From contig CM036618.1 in assembly GCA_020746105.1 (NCBI GenBank), positions 46,282,514 through 46,346,513 of the forward strand: a stretch of 64,000 nucleotides of DNA, in the 5' to 3' direction. Made by a program: the position numbers and the translations under genes. Positions 37,341-49,651 of the stretch are shown here, one piece after another (positions within the stretch are counted from its first letter, which is position 1; each line of letters starts with the position of its first letter). A model generated the notes under the pieces. That model had not been told where the DNA came from, searched no databases, and saw only the letters and a program-made list of their open reading frames with translations. The stretch comes from Trogon surrucura. Taxonomy: Eukaryota > Chordata > Aves > Trogoniformes > Trogonidae.

Positions 37341-40300
37341 GCAGCAAGTTACAGAAGGAGGCTACTAGGGTCCCAACACACAAATTTGAACCTGATTTCC
37401 AGAGTATTCAGAAGTTTTCCTTCAAAAATACTTATGATTTTTTTCTAAGCTGTCAATTCCTAATATTTTATCATTTTACTTCACAGAATATTAATTACTT
37501 TTACATGAACACTAACAAAGTACTACTAAGAAAGAGAACAGAAACTATTGCAGAATATTGTTCTTGAAGGATTCCTGTCTGCTTCAGCTATGCCAGGAGT
37601 TGAAATTGTGTATGTTTGTTAATGGTCTCACTAAGACTAAATTATATTTCAGGCCTTCTTTAAACTGAATTCTTACCTTACCTTTAGCAGATGAAAAGCA
37701 TATTAGCATTTTCAGGACTTGGGATGGAAAAAAATGTATTCCTCTGATATATAGGGTCTATCAAAATTATACCGCAATGTTTACCATAAATTCAGCAAGA
37801 TTTATCATTTTACTTTAAAAATCCACTCCTTAAGACTGGTGATTCTATGAATTCCTAGCTTCCTTGCTCAAAAAGTAAAGGCCTGGTACCATCCCTCTGC
37901 ATCCAGTCTAAGTTGTGATTTAAGAATGAAAGTTCCACCTGAATCACAGGTAACAATTCGGATGGCCCGCACTCCAGCATTACTCAAAGTCTTCAGTGCT
38001 AAAATCTGCTGTGTTCTCCCACAGACTGTGGAAAGCTCCCAAGCTGTGTATGGCTAGAGGTAAATGTACTCAGAAATACTCTCTTCTTGCAGGGTAGGAA
38101 CCTGTTTCTAAGAAGGAAATCTAGATCTAGTGATTGAGTCATCTACATTCTCCCTGCTGGAACTAGAAAGTTTAGTTGTGGTTTATCATAAAAGCGGATC
38201 TTAGGCCTCTCTTCTGTTATAAATTAGTAATTAAAACACTCAACAAAGAGACAACTAGGTGCTAGATCCCCCGGCATTGAGGGCTATGAACGTAAAGTCC
38301 ACAAAAATGCCTCAAACATCAGGCTAGGGCTATGCTAGGTGTACACATCTCTCCCTGCAAGCTGGACAAATCCAAAGAAGCCTGAGAAGCCTCTAGGTTA
38401 GGACCTCTGCTGGGGAAAGGTAGTCCTGGGAATGTCAGTGTTTTATCAGTGGTGGAGCAGTGTTAAACCTCTACTCATTTCAAGGGCCAAGGTTTGGAGC
38501 TCTAGCTTATGTGCCATCCCAGGCAGAAGTCAGGATCCTAATTTCCTGCCTTCCCTTCAACTCCATAAGGGCCTCATGTCAACTGTTGGTGTCTTTCTTG
38601 CCTCCTGCTGGAAATCCCCACAACTGGCGCATGGGCATTCAGACTCCCTCACCTCCTGAGTAAGTCACATCTGTCCATTGCTGCCAGTGCCTCCATTTCT
38701 CATATGAGCACCTTGTTCCATGAGATCCTAGTTCCAGGAGAAGCCAGACAGCTTGCATCTCAAACTGAGGGAGGCACTGTATTGATTTCCTCCACATTCA
38801 GTGGAATTGCCACAACTGATATCTCAGGTTCTTCAGAAATGTCCATCTCTCATCATTCTTCATGTGTACATGTATTTTCAGAATTTCTCTCAGGACTTCC
38901 TGCCCAAAATTTAGGTATACCTTTGTTCCACACACTTTGGTCAGACAAAAGCTGAAGCTCAACTTGCCAGCTCTGCTAGGCATTAACATTTACACAACCC
39001 TTCTATAGATTTAATTAGAAAAAGCCTGGCATTAGCCAGATAAAAAATTCAGGGTATACGTTTCTGATATCTTTTCAGTTAAAATCTATCACAACACAAA
39101 TGACAAATCAACAGTGCTCTTGTTGAGTCACAGCATTGCATCACAGCATTCTCATTGAACACTCCAGATCAGTTACATGTCTCTTAATAAAGTCTACTAT
39201 TTCATTCTATTAAGGTAGAAGGTTTCTTTCAACATTGTGTACAAAATCTCTCTTCAGACTCAGTAGGGTCAGATCAGGTGGCTATTGCTGCCAAAATCTA
39301 GTCAGCCGCTCCGCAGGATAGGATCCAGCAACAGGCAATCTGAGTAATAAGAATTTGATGGCTTCTGCTTCCTAATTTTTCTTAGAAAATGGTGACTTTG
39401 AGTAAGTTTGGTAGTAAGGAGACTGTTTCCATAACTTGTCTTATGTTGTTCAGTTAATTGTTCAGAAAGGAGAATCCTTGCTCAATTTGTATTGGATAAT
39501 GAAAGTCTATATGGTGTTTTGAGGCAGACTATGGGACCTAGAATCAGATTGGAATAAAGAGGTTATGGTCTGCGGCAGGTTTTCCCAATGCTGCTGATAG
39601 AGACCATCACCTTTTCCCCCTTATGAGTCTATTACAAGAGGAGGGTATTGGGCCCAGAAGCAAAGGCCAGCATGATAAGATGATGGGTGAAGGCAAACCT
39701 CGACCAAATGTGTCAGAGAGGAGGGCTACAGTCTGTCTCTCTCTGAAGTAGAACATATTGCAGATGAAAGAATGCCAGTCCTGGATGAGCTCTTGAAAGA
39801 TAATTCCCAGGTGTGTTATTTCATAAAGCAGTGGCTTGCCCAAACTATATTCCTGATGTGTGTATTCCTTTGATGCCAGCAAACTCCTTTTTTTTTCAAA
39901 GTACCATTTTTAAAGGAAAGAGCTGTCATTTTAAATGAGCCTAGAAATGCACGTTGTGACTAATTTTCTTTTTAAATATATTTGAGTCTCTCATTTGCAG
40001 AAACTCATGCCTGAGAAATAGTGCATCATGCACGTTTAAAACCATTTAGTATTCCTTATGTACTACAAAGGTCTCAAGTTTATGAGCTATTTTTCTTTAG
40101 GGACATGGGCTTTAAAAAAAGTACGTTTCTCACATCAAATTAATTTGAAACTTCAAGTAGCCAGTGTGAGGGCAAAGCTAACGATTCTGCAAATGTCTTC
40201 TCCAGCATGTGGCAAACTTCTGAAGAGAACCATCCCAGACTACAGCGCTCTCCTTTGCAGTGGCAAAGTAACTTCTACAGAGCAGGGAATGCAGAGAGAA

Positions 40301-42261
40301 GTGGTGGTGTTTGGAAAGCAATCTGTGTTTGGTAAAGATGTCTGTTTTACAAGCCTAGTGTCTGAGGGCAAGACTAGTCAGGATTTCCAGGGCACCTGGC
40401 TCCGCTTTGTGGCAGGAGCATGTTGCCACCTTGTACTTTCTTGCCAGTCTCACGATGAGAACCAGGAGAGCAGTGAAAGCTGTTAAACATAGTTCATGTT
40501 GCAGCCATATCTTTGACTTTAGCTCCAGCGAGCCCAGATGGGAAATAAGGGTCATTTGGAAACAGAGCACTTCCCACAAACTACAGAGAAATGTAAAACG
40601 TACTTACCTGCTCATAATTTCCTTTCTCTGAAGTGGATACTGAGTCCTCTGTGACCCATTAGAGCTGAATTATTCTTCCACTCTAAACAAAGAAGCTATC
40701 AGAGTTTTTTTGTTAGCTTCTCAAACTAGTGCCAATTGCCCAAAATGGGAAGACAAACTGCAAATCCTGATGAATAAACATTCCACAAGATTAGCCATCT
40801 CCAAGCAGGAGATGTTAGCTCTTATCTATTTAATTTATCAAACAAAAAATGGAAATGAAGATGGTAAAGCAAGATACCAAAATGAAGGAATCACAGGGTT
40901 TTTTCCTTAGCTCTCAGCAGGAGTGATTTCTGAGGGACAAAAGGACGATTAGAGACATAAAGCAAATGAGACGGTGTTCTGGGTGGGGTCTCTCCACAGC
41001 CACTGCAGGAGAGGGAAAATTCCAAGCAGGTAAACACATTTTAGCTTGCTCCTTTGTGGTTGTCTGGTGCTTAGTGATGCATCACAGGTGGGACACATCA
41101 GACAGTAAAACAAATCTCCACAAGCATAAAAGACATTTAAGGTATCAGGAAAATTGAACCCAGAGGAAAGAAAGTCTTTGAGTGGCTTTATTATTGTGTT
41201 GGGTTGCTGCTGGTTTTTTCTTTACTGCCTTCCCACAGCATAAGAAGAAAGCTTTTTTTAGAAATTAACAAACAAGTCTTCTAAATACTGCAGAATTTTG
41301 TACCTACAGGTCATGATTGGTTTAAACAGTACATACAGGAAGGCATAAAAGAACAGGTATGCACACAAGAAGAGAAGCACTGACCTGGTGTAGCCTTTTC
41401 CTTTCAGATGCCCAGAAGAATGCTGATCTTAAATAAACAACCCGATAAGAGTAGCAAACTTTTGAATTTATACATCAGGAAAGAGCAGATGTGGCTGTTT
41501 GCCACCCCTTCATAAAGCTGACCACATAATCCTAAAATAATATGTCTGATGTTCTTCAATGATTAGTTTCTGCATAAACAGATTTTTTAAGTTCCAACTA
41601 CACCTCAAGGGCTAATGTGTGTAATGACTGATCCTCTGGAAAGGGTCAGAGCACAAGAGAGGAAAGTGTTTGGTTCAGATGACAATTTAAGCATGCTAAT
41701 ACAAACGGAGAATCAGTCAAAGACACACACTGTTACTGGAGGTGGAGAGTGGCCTCACATGTATTAGCTCTCCCGAAGTGCAGTAAATAAAGCAGTAACT
41801 CATTGCAAGTGATAAAAAGGGATCTGAATAATAGAAAGTTTTATCAACATGTTTACAAACAAGTTGTTCTGTGCAATCTAAAGCAGCCTGGTTTCCAATG
41901 GAGTCTTACTCTCTGTCATCGTCCCTCTAACATCTTCCCCTGCAGAGTCCTGTTTCTGCATACATCCATTCTGACAACACCACCAGGCAAGCGAGAGCCT
42001 ATACTGGGACCAGTTTGGATCTAGATGAATATCTAACTCACCAGCCATATAATTATGCTAACACACACTGCCTGCCTTTCCTTTAGAAAGTGTCAATGTG
42101 GGTCTCTCATTCAGCTACTACTTTCTGCCAGACGTGATAATTTGATTATTACTGTATCCTCTTCTTAAATAGATTTGGTTTTCTACAATTTTAACAAATC
42201 TAATTGAAAATAGACCACAGATTCAAGACACACTTGGAGAAAATCACAAGACAACTTAGAG
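37341..42261. other. Unique sequence, no supported gene
   Basis: The longest open frame, 142 codons at 40058-40486 (+), has no recognisable domain and no splice-site support beyond chance. Confidence 0.55.
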
Positions 42262-42697
42262 CAACTAAGATGATTAAGGGAGTGGAGCATCTCCCTTATG
42301 AGAAAAGACTGAGGGAGCTGGGGCTCTTTAGTTTGGAGAAGACTGAGGGGTGACCTTATTAGTGTTTATATAAAGGGGGAGTGTCACGAGGATGGAGCCA
42401 GGCTCTTCTCGGTGACAACCACTGATAGGACAAGGGGTAATGGGCTGAAACTGGAACATAAGAGGTTCCGCTTAAACTCGAGAAGAAACTTCTTCTCAGT
42501 GAGGGTGACGGAACACTGGAACAGGCTGCCCAGGGAGGTTGTGGAGTCTCCTTCTCTGGAGACATTCAAGACCTGCCTGGACACGTTCCTATGTAAGGTC
42601 ATCGAGGTGTTCCTGCTCTGGCAGGGGGATTGGACTAGATGATCTTTTGAGGTCCCTTCCAATCCCTAGCATTCTGTGATACTGTGATACTGTGACA
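42262..42697 (+). mobile_element. CR1 LINE, 5'-truncated 3' fragment
   Basis: The same subfamily type as the copy at 466-957. It contains 'gagtggagcatctcccttat', the ORF2 remnant in the frame 42412-42642 ([20 protein letters not shown], then [17 protein letters not shown]), and 'ggactagatgatcttttga'. It ends in a terminal repeat of one ATTCTGTG and two ATACTGTG units at about 42670-42695. It shares several near-identical stretches with 466-957, so the two probably come from the same or closely related masters. Confidence 0.95.
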
Positions 42698-44402
42698 ATC
42701 AGATTAGCAAGGCGGACACACAAAGTTTAATAAATTAGGAAAAAAACACTACTAGGTGTTGAATCATAGAAACTTTTTGAGACATGGCTTCGAAGAGCAG
42801 GCAAAGATGATGGGTCACACAGAAGGCTGTAATGGATTCATTTTGCTGCAAAATCTGTATCACTTACACTTGGACACCAGAACTGAGATCCAATCAAGTC
42901 CGTACTTAACAGGCAGCTCTATTACATTCTTAACCGTGAGATAAACCCCACAGTTGTCCTTTTTAAGGCATCATTAGCAGAACTTTTGGAACTCTGTGAA
43001 ACACCATGAAACACACACATCACTTGCAGCAAGTCCCTCAGCGGTCCTGCACATTCATGCCGCAGAAGGCAGAACCCTCTGTCATAAAGTTAAAATGACC
43101 AGGAAGTTTGAGAAAATCCAGAAATAAACACATCCATTGATTCAGGACAATTAAATAACCTTTGTGGCTATACAACATCATCTGAAAGGTTAGTAGTTAC
43201 TTTGATTGCACACTCGGGAAGCCAGGAAGATGATTCTCTGTGGATTTCACCTCACCTGGCCACAGGTAGGTACAGGTTATGTGGTGATTCTCAGAGCTGA
43301 GCCCATAGGCCATGGGTGAGTGGACAAGAACTTCCAGAGAGCAAGTCATTCCACCCCTAACACTTCTTCCAGCATTTATTTCATTATCTGGAGGAACTCA
43401 ACCATTTTCATTGGTGCACAAGGATCGTAGACACTAAATTGCACCACCTCCTAACATCCAGCAAAATGAGCTCTAACAGTAATGGACAACTTGCCCTTCT
43501 ACTAAAGAACAGGTAATCATATTAATTTGATTTATGTTTTGAACGTGTAAGAGTAGAAACTATTTCAAGGCCTGAGAAAGAACTCGGCACGCAGTATTTA
43601 TTTACTAACATTCACCCTTCAAAAAGCAATCTTCCTTTTCTTCATATTAGATTTTCATTGCAAGCTTTCACTTCCAGCTTCTCTTGGGACTGGCAAACAG
43701 AGAGGCAAAATATCAGCATAGATAACACTACCCTCTTCAGTACTTGAAAGCTGAAGAAATTTTTAGCTTTTGGTTACCTTCAGTGGCTGGCACCTTTTTA
43801 TTTAAATTCCTCTGGAAATTCTCTAGGAGGTTATGTTGGTCCAAAAACAGACGTGTGGACCACCATTTCAACATCTGTTTACTTGATGTAAGGGCAAATG
43901 GTCAAGGAATTTGCAAGGAGAACAACAGAAAAACAAAACCACAGGTTGTAAAATAGCTCCCTGGGTGTAGAAATGGTTGCAGTGTTTGGCAGAGTGGTCA
44001 GGTACTTGGGCTTTCTAAAAATAGCTGGCAAAATTGCAGAATACCAGCAGCTGAAACAGATCACTTCTATGATGAGCCATCAGCAAGTGATCTTGCTGTC
44101 TCCTGGACACTGGTGTGAAGCCAAAAGGGGTTTGATCAAAACTAGAAACAGGCTCCAATAGTGCAAAGCACACAAGACACTCCTAGCAAAGCCAGCAAAT
44201 TAGCATGGAGCTCTTTCATCGTAGGATGCTGCCATTCTGAGATGAAATGTATGGCTGGGTTAAAGGCCTCTGAACGGCCAGAATGGTAAAAACTTCTTTT
44301 CTCCATGAAGAAGATTAAAAATACACGTGTGCAGGTGAATGTACTTGTACTCAGGAAAGTGCTTGTGGCAAGATGGAGCAGCAGCAATGCCGTTCACAGA
44401 GA
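42698..44402. other. Unique sequence, no feature seen
   Basis: No repeat family or supported exon was recognised between the CR1 copy and the purine tract. Confidence 0.55.
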
Positions 44403-44602
44403 AGAGGAGAGGAGAGGAGAGGAGAGGAGAGGAGAGGAGAGGAGAGGAGAGGAGAGGAGAGGAGAGGAGAGGAGAGGAGAGGAGAGGAGAGGAGAGGAGA
44501 GGAGAGGAGAGGAGAGGAGAGGAGAGGAGAGGAGAGGAGAGGAGAGGAGAGGAGAGGAGAGGAGAGGAGAGGAGAGGAGAGGAGAGGAGAGGAGAGGAGA
44601 GG
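44403..44602 (+). repeat. (GGAGA)n pentanucleotide microsatellite, about 40 copies
   Basis: About 200 bp of uninterrupted AGAGG/GGAGA units. The plus strand is pure purine and the minus strand pure pyrimidine. Because the unit has no stop codon in any frame and five is prime to three, all frames stay open on both strands. The apparent proteins of 100-150 residues (repeats of GEERR or SSPLL) are artefacts. Such homopurine mirror-repeat tracts can adopt triplex (H-DNA) structure. Confidence 0.98.
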
Positions 44603-44729
44603 CAGCAGGGTATGTGGGAAGACTCAGCTCTTAGCACCTGACAGAAATTTCAAGTGTATTTGTGTTGCTGACATTTGCAGAGTTGGAAATGCTTTAAAGG
44701 AAAGCTGTGGTTCAGTAAGAGAAGTGGTA

Positions 44730-44780
44730 TATATATATATATATGTATATATATGTGTGTGTGTATATATACATATATAT
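44730..44780. repeat. (TA)/(TG) compound microsatellite
   Basis: TA repeats run into TGTGTGTG and back to TATATA. It lies about 130 bp downstream of the pentanucleotide tract. Confidence 0.85.
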
Positions 44781-45353
44781 TTTTTCACACATTTATATAT
44801 ATATTCCCACACATTTATTTATTTCCTATAAATTAAGAATATTTTTTTTATTTCATCGTCACATTCTAGCACATTTATTATTTTCTCTCACCCTTCTAGA
44901 GTACCCTTCTGCATAAAGACACTGCAAAGGGCAAAAGCACAATTGAGAAAGAATTAAGGGATCTTATCATGAAGAATTTGTGCGCAGGCATGTCCTCCTA
45001 GCAGAGGAAAAGTAGGTGTGTTGCAGTTAGATGTTACATCTTATTTTTTGTTGTTTGTTTGAATAATGAATTACTCTCAGCCACTTACCAAAAACCTTTT
45101 CGGTAGTGTGTTGTTTCTGCACTGGCAAGACAGCCTGCATGTAACTCACTGAAAATGAGATCTAACTGTCTTTGAAAGGCAGCCCATCATTTGCTTAGAC
45201 TGTCCTGCTCCACAGTCGTGAAGTTTGTGTTGTTGCTACGTCTGCAGCCTTGCTGCTGCCCCTGTCTGAGACCTGCTCCTTGACGAGTCAGGGAATACCA
45301 TTTTAAAAAAAAATTTTTAAAAAGCATATTTATAGAAGCAAGGCTGACAAGGC

Positions 45354-45368
45354 GGGGGGGGGGGGGGG
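45354..45368 (+). repeat. G15 homopolymer
   Basis: Fifteen G residues between 'ggc' and 'ccgttgg'. The length is uncertain for the usual homopolymer reasons. Confidence 0.9.
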
Positions 45369-45489
45369 CCGTTGGAGAACAGAGCATGAGCACTCATGCT
45401 TGAAACCCCTTGCTTGTGCAATAATGAGCTTGAAAGCCTTGCTGAAGTGGTTTTACAGCTGTGCAACAAAATGGTGCACTCTCCTCCCT

Positions 45490-45770
45490 TAATGCTGACA
45501 TTTTAATGTAGGATCACAGCTATTCAGATTGTCCATTGGAGCTGGCAGGCTGATGGTGTGAGCAACTACGCACTCTCATCAATGTCGCTTGGATGAAAGC
45601 TGCTGTCAGGCTCAATAAAATGGCAGGCTAGGCCAATCTGGCACACATGAAAGGAAACTGGAAGAAAGGCTTAATTGCACCTCCAGCAGATTCCAGTTAT
45701 TCTGCTGGTCTGTTAACAACACGCAGCCTGGCACGCCAGTCCTGTCCGCCATGCCGGGCTGGTAAGAAAA
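45490..45770. other. Non-repetitive block resembling a conserved element
   Basis: The sequence from 'aatgctgacattttaatgta' to 'cgccatgccgggctggtaag' has balanced composition and words typical of enhancers: AGCTATTCAGATTGTCCATTG (read in two parts), CTTAATTGC near 45671, and GTTAACAAC near 45712. A donor-like CTG|GTAAGA lies at 45761/45762. It could be a regulatory element or an exon edge; no frame is convincing. Confidence 0.27.
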
Positions 45771-48700
45771 ACTCCTTGAAGGTATGGCACAAAGGCAGGC
45801 TGGGTTAGCTCACGCCAACCTAAGCCAAAGAGAGCACAACTCTGCCTTCTCAGCTAGGTTAGCAGCAGCCACTGCACCCAGCAAAAAACTAAGAAACAGA
45901 GAAAGGAAGCCTAAAATGGGAAGCTGGGTTGGTCTATGTTTGAGGGATCAGGGCAGGTCAGCACTGGGAAAATGTCAGGATGGGTTGGACGCTCTTCTGA
46001 GACATCTCAAGGAAGGTCCAATGGGAAGAGTGTGGAAAAAGTAGGTGGCATTAAGCCACAACAGAAGGAGAGGAAAGGAGGCACAATTGATGAAACCAAA
46101 TATTGTGGCATTCACTCTGAACGGAATGCTGGGTGGCATCAAGGACAGAAAACCTAAGCATTTGTGTCTTTGATGTGCTGGTAGGGAATTGAGGAAGGGA
46201 ATGAGACAGGACACTAGATTTTATTGCACTTTCTCATTTTTGTTTAATGGACGTGATCTCTTGTTAGAATATTTGCAAAAAAAAAGTTTTCTGGTGGTGG
46301 AGGGAAGGAGACAAGGAAGAAAAATATACTGGGTACAAAATTCTTGCCTGGGGATAGGGAGAATCAAGACCCTGGAGCAATCTTTAGCCTCTTAAATGGG
46401 TTTGAAATAACAGGAAGTAAGGAGACACCTCTGGATATCTCCTTTTGCTAGCATAGCATTATGAAACTAAGGAAAGAAATTCTGTGAATTAAAAAAGAGA
46501 ACCTTCATAATTGCAAGATGATGTAGAATTACTAACTTCTAAACAAACCACCACAGCACCAGGTGGTCAGAGAGTAAAAGATTTCATCCATCCATTCAGT
46601 CTGTCTTCAAATGTATATGAGGATCATGTGATTTCTTAGTATTTTTATTTCTTGCTTTTTTAACTTTACTTGCAGGCATGTCCAACAACCACATAAACGA
46701 AATCCAAGCAATTGTATTACTTTTTGAAGAATGATAAAAAGGAATTACTCTGAATAAACATTAATATTTTCTATAGAGTTACTCTTTTGCAGTGCAATCT
46801 AAAAATACTCAGGAAAACCAGGTACTGTGATACATTGAGGAAAAAATATATCTCTGTCTTGTGATGAATCCAATTTCAGTTGCATAAACCCTTCCATTTC
46901 TAACTCTGATTGGATCACAACCCTCACTGTCACCTATACTTTATATTCTTACAGTATCTGGCGATGAAGAGATCTTGTTCCTGTTAGGTACTGGATACCT
47001 GCACAACTAGGTAGGAGAAACACTGTGGTCATCAGTATTGAAATTATGCCCATTTCGGGAACTCTCCGCACCGCACATTTGAGCAAATGAACTCAGTAGC
47101 TCATCTATATAATGACCAACCAAAAATAGAGAGCATGGGACCTTCCCATAGGATATGGGTGGTTAGAAAACTGAAAATGCTCCTTCTGTGGCCTGACAAA
47201 AATAAAGAAAAATTCTTATTCCTTCCTTAAGGAACAGCTTCTCTGTGAAGCAGCAGTCTCTCATGCTTATATATTAAAGAGCCAAGTTGCCTTAGCTTAT
47301 GGACTCTGCCCATCCTTAGCATCTCAGTTGTAAAAGAATTAGAACAAGGGGCTGCTTGTGGTTTTTCAGCACTCAGTTGGCTCTTTAAGAGAAATTCTTA
47401 CAGTGAACTTCTGCTTTGCTTAATTCCCTTTTTTCCGAAGCACATAACGGTTCCCCAGCTCCACAGTGAAGTCTTAAGCATGTTTCCGGACCTGGGGATG
47501 CCCAAGCAATAAAAGCGTTGCCTTGAGAGGATGGAATGGAGTGTTCCATTGCTTCGAAGTGTATCTAGTACTTGGGATAATATGCCAGAGATTCAGGCTT
47601 GAAATCACATTTTGGGGGCTTGGAAATACAAGGACCAGAATCTTTGCAGCAGGCTAGGGCATACTGAGGAGTTTAGATCTTGGTGACATTGTAACAGACA
47701 TTAAAAATACATGAAGCTTCCTTTAATGTAAGGTCCTTTGATGGTAAGGTGGACGGGCATTGAAATGGCCAAAGCCATTGCCTTCAGCGACAGATGAAGT
47801 CAGGAAAGAAACGCTTCCCTAGCTCAGTTGCATACAATACAGATATTCATCACCTTAAAAATGACACAGGGATCAATAAAAACTGGAAGAACTTCATAGA
47901 TGCATCCTTTCTTAATTGAAAAGCTTAACACGACTGTTGCAATAAGAATAATATACCCCATGTTGACCCAGTTCAAAATAAAAAAAAAGTCATTTTATGG
48001 CTGCTTACTTCACTCTGTCTACTTGTTTCCTTGAAGATAGCTTTATACAATATATAAATATTCCTTGTCAGCATTTTGATCCAAGAGAAAAGTTTCATCC
48101 TTCAATAGTGCACGTAATAGAATTGGTCAGATTTGAAGCATGAGAGCACTTTTTTATCTTGGATCTTTAATATTTTCCAGTTCAGGCAACAGAATTTAAC
48201 CAAACCATTGGAGATATAACTAATAAACTCTCTACACACAAAAAAAAAATCTCATGTTGTAGCCTTCATTTGGTTTCTTGCTTTCCTGATTTACTTGTAG
48301 TAAAAGCATGGTTTAAATAAGATATGAAATTTGCATTCTTATTTGATTATCTCCTGAGATAATTAATGCCCCTGAAAAATTTCAGTATTTTGGCCACAAA
48401 ACAGACCTAATAAGAACAAGAGTGGCAGCACTAAAGCCAGAAGAAAGGTCTATTAAATCAGTAACCCTACTGATTTAAGTAGGACTAGGACTGCACCCTG
48501 TGACTTTACCGACACTTATCATGCAAATTTTCAGAACATCCTAGTAAGCTTTTCACTCTAAGGCACTTATAAGGTACTGCCTCCAACAAACTGTTTCACA
48601 AAGATGCACATTCCATGAGCTTACCCTTGAAGTTCCTCTCTACCCTGAACTCACCATGTTCTAAAACAAGATGAGAGTTGGTTCATATACTACTACTCCA

Positions 48701-49513
48701 TTTTCCCAAACCTCTTAAAATTACAAAATGATGCAGTAAATCTTGAGAGAATAGGTTTATTTGCAATATTTTCATGGTATCTTTCACCATTCTTATGGCA
48801 TAAGAATCATACAAAACCTTATGCAGCAACAATTTTCATGAACTCTTTGGTCTAATTTCCTATGCCATACAACATCACATACATTTTCCTAACTCATAAC
48901 ATACTTTGAGGTTCAGTCATCAGAAAGATATTGAGAAACATACATTCTTTTTGGTTGGCAAACCTCCCTCAAACAGAGCTGCCATGATTAATAGGAAAGT
49001 CCTATAAAACAAGAGGTTGGTGATAATGAGTATGATATTTTAATAGTTTAGTTTAGAATGTTTCCGGTGCCTAGACAAACGAAATGTAGTATTCAAGGTG
49101 TATAACAATTATCAAGCTGAGACTGATCTTACACAATGCTGACGGCTGAAATGTTAGATGTACAGTTTAAGCTAACGTAGATTCTTTCTAGAGTACACTG
49201 AGAAATTTCAGCAGGTGATTCCTCTCACTCTAAAATTGTTTCTGAAAGAGATGAATTGCCTTCTGAAGGTGCCAGTCTCTTACCAGTAACTACTGATAGC
49301 ATCAAGACATCTGGTTAGAGTGGACATCTAGCTTCTGACCAGCTAGTGACAGTCATGCCACCTCCACTCATTACACTGCCTGGAAAAATCAGATGGAATC
49401 GAGCACATTAGTAGGAGTCTGGATATACATGATTTGTGTATAGAAACACCTGGACCTCTATCAGAGGCACAAGGTAACAGCAATGTTGAGAGTAGCTCAC
49501 ACACAGTTCTGGG
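45771..49513. other. Unique sequence, no supported gene
   Basis: AT-rich single-copy DNA with no recognised repeat. Open frames are under 90 codons and without domains. Confidence 0.55.
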
Positions 49514-49610
49514 GAGGGGGGGGGGAGAAGTGGGTGTGTTTTGAAGAGAGACACTTGCCACACCCAAGAGCTTGTGGCTGACTTCAGTGAGCTGCACATC
49601 AAGAGAGTGT

Positions 49611-49651
49611 ACCAGCTGCAGGTGACAATGAAGCTGGAACCTGCAGCTGGT
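49611..49651. repeat. Perfect 13-bp inverted repeat with E-box cores
   Basis: ACCAGCTGCAGGT (49611-49623) and its exact reverse complement ACCTGCAGCTGGT (49639-49651) flank a 15-nt loop. Each arm contains CAGCTG, and the left arm continues into CAGGTG, both E-box words. It can be a hairpin or cruciform, or paired binding sites for bHLH factors. The stem is too short for a microRNA precursor. Confidence 0.85.

Noticed and set aside
40058-40486. 142-codon plus-strand frame
   Set aside because: No domain, no paired splice sites, and a length expected a few times by chance over six frames of 64 kb.
44260-44831. Frames of 100-152 codons with GEERR or SSPLL repeats
   Set aside because: They are translations of the pentanucleotide microsatellite, which lacks stops in every frame.
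49611-49651. microRNA precursor
   Set aside because: The stem is only 13 bp and the flanks do not extend the pairing, so it is too short for Drosha processing.
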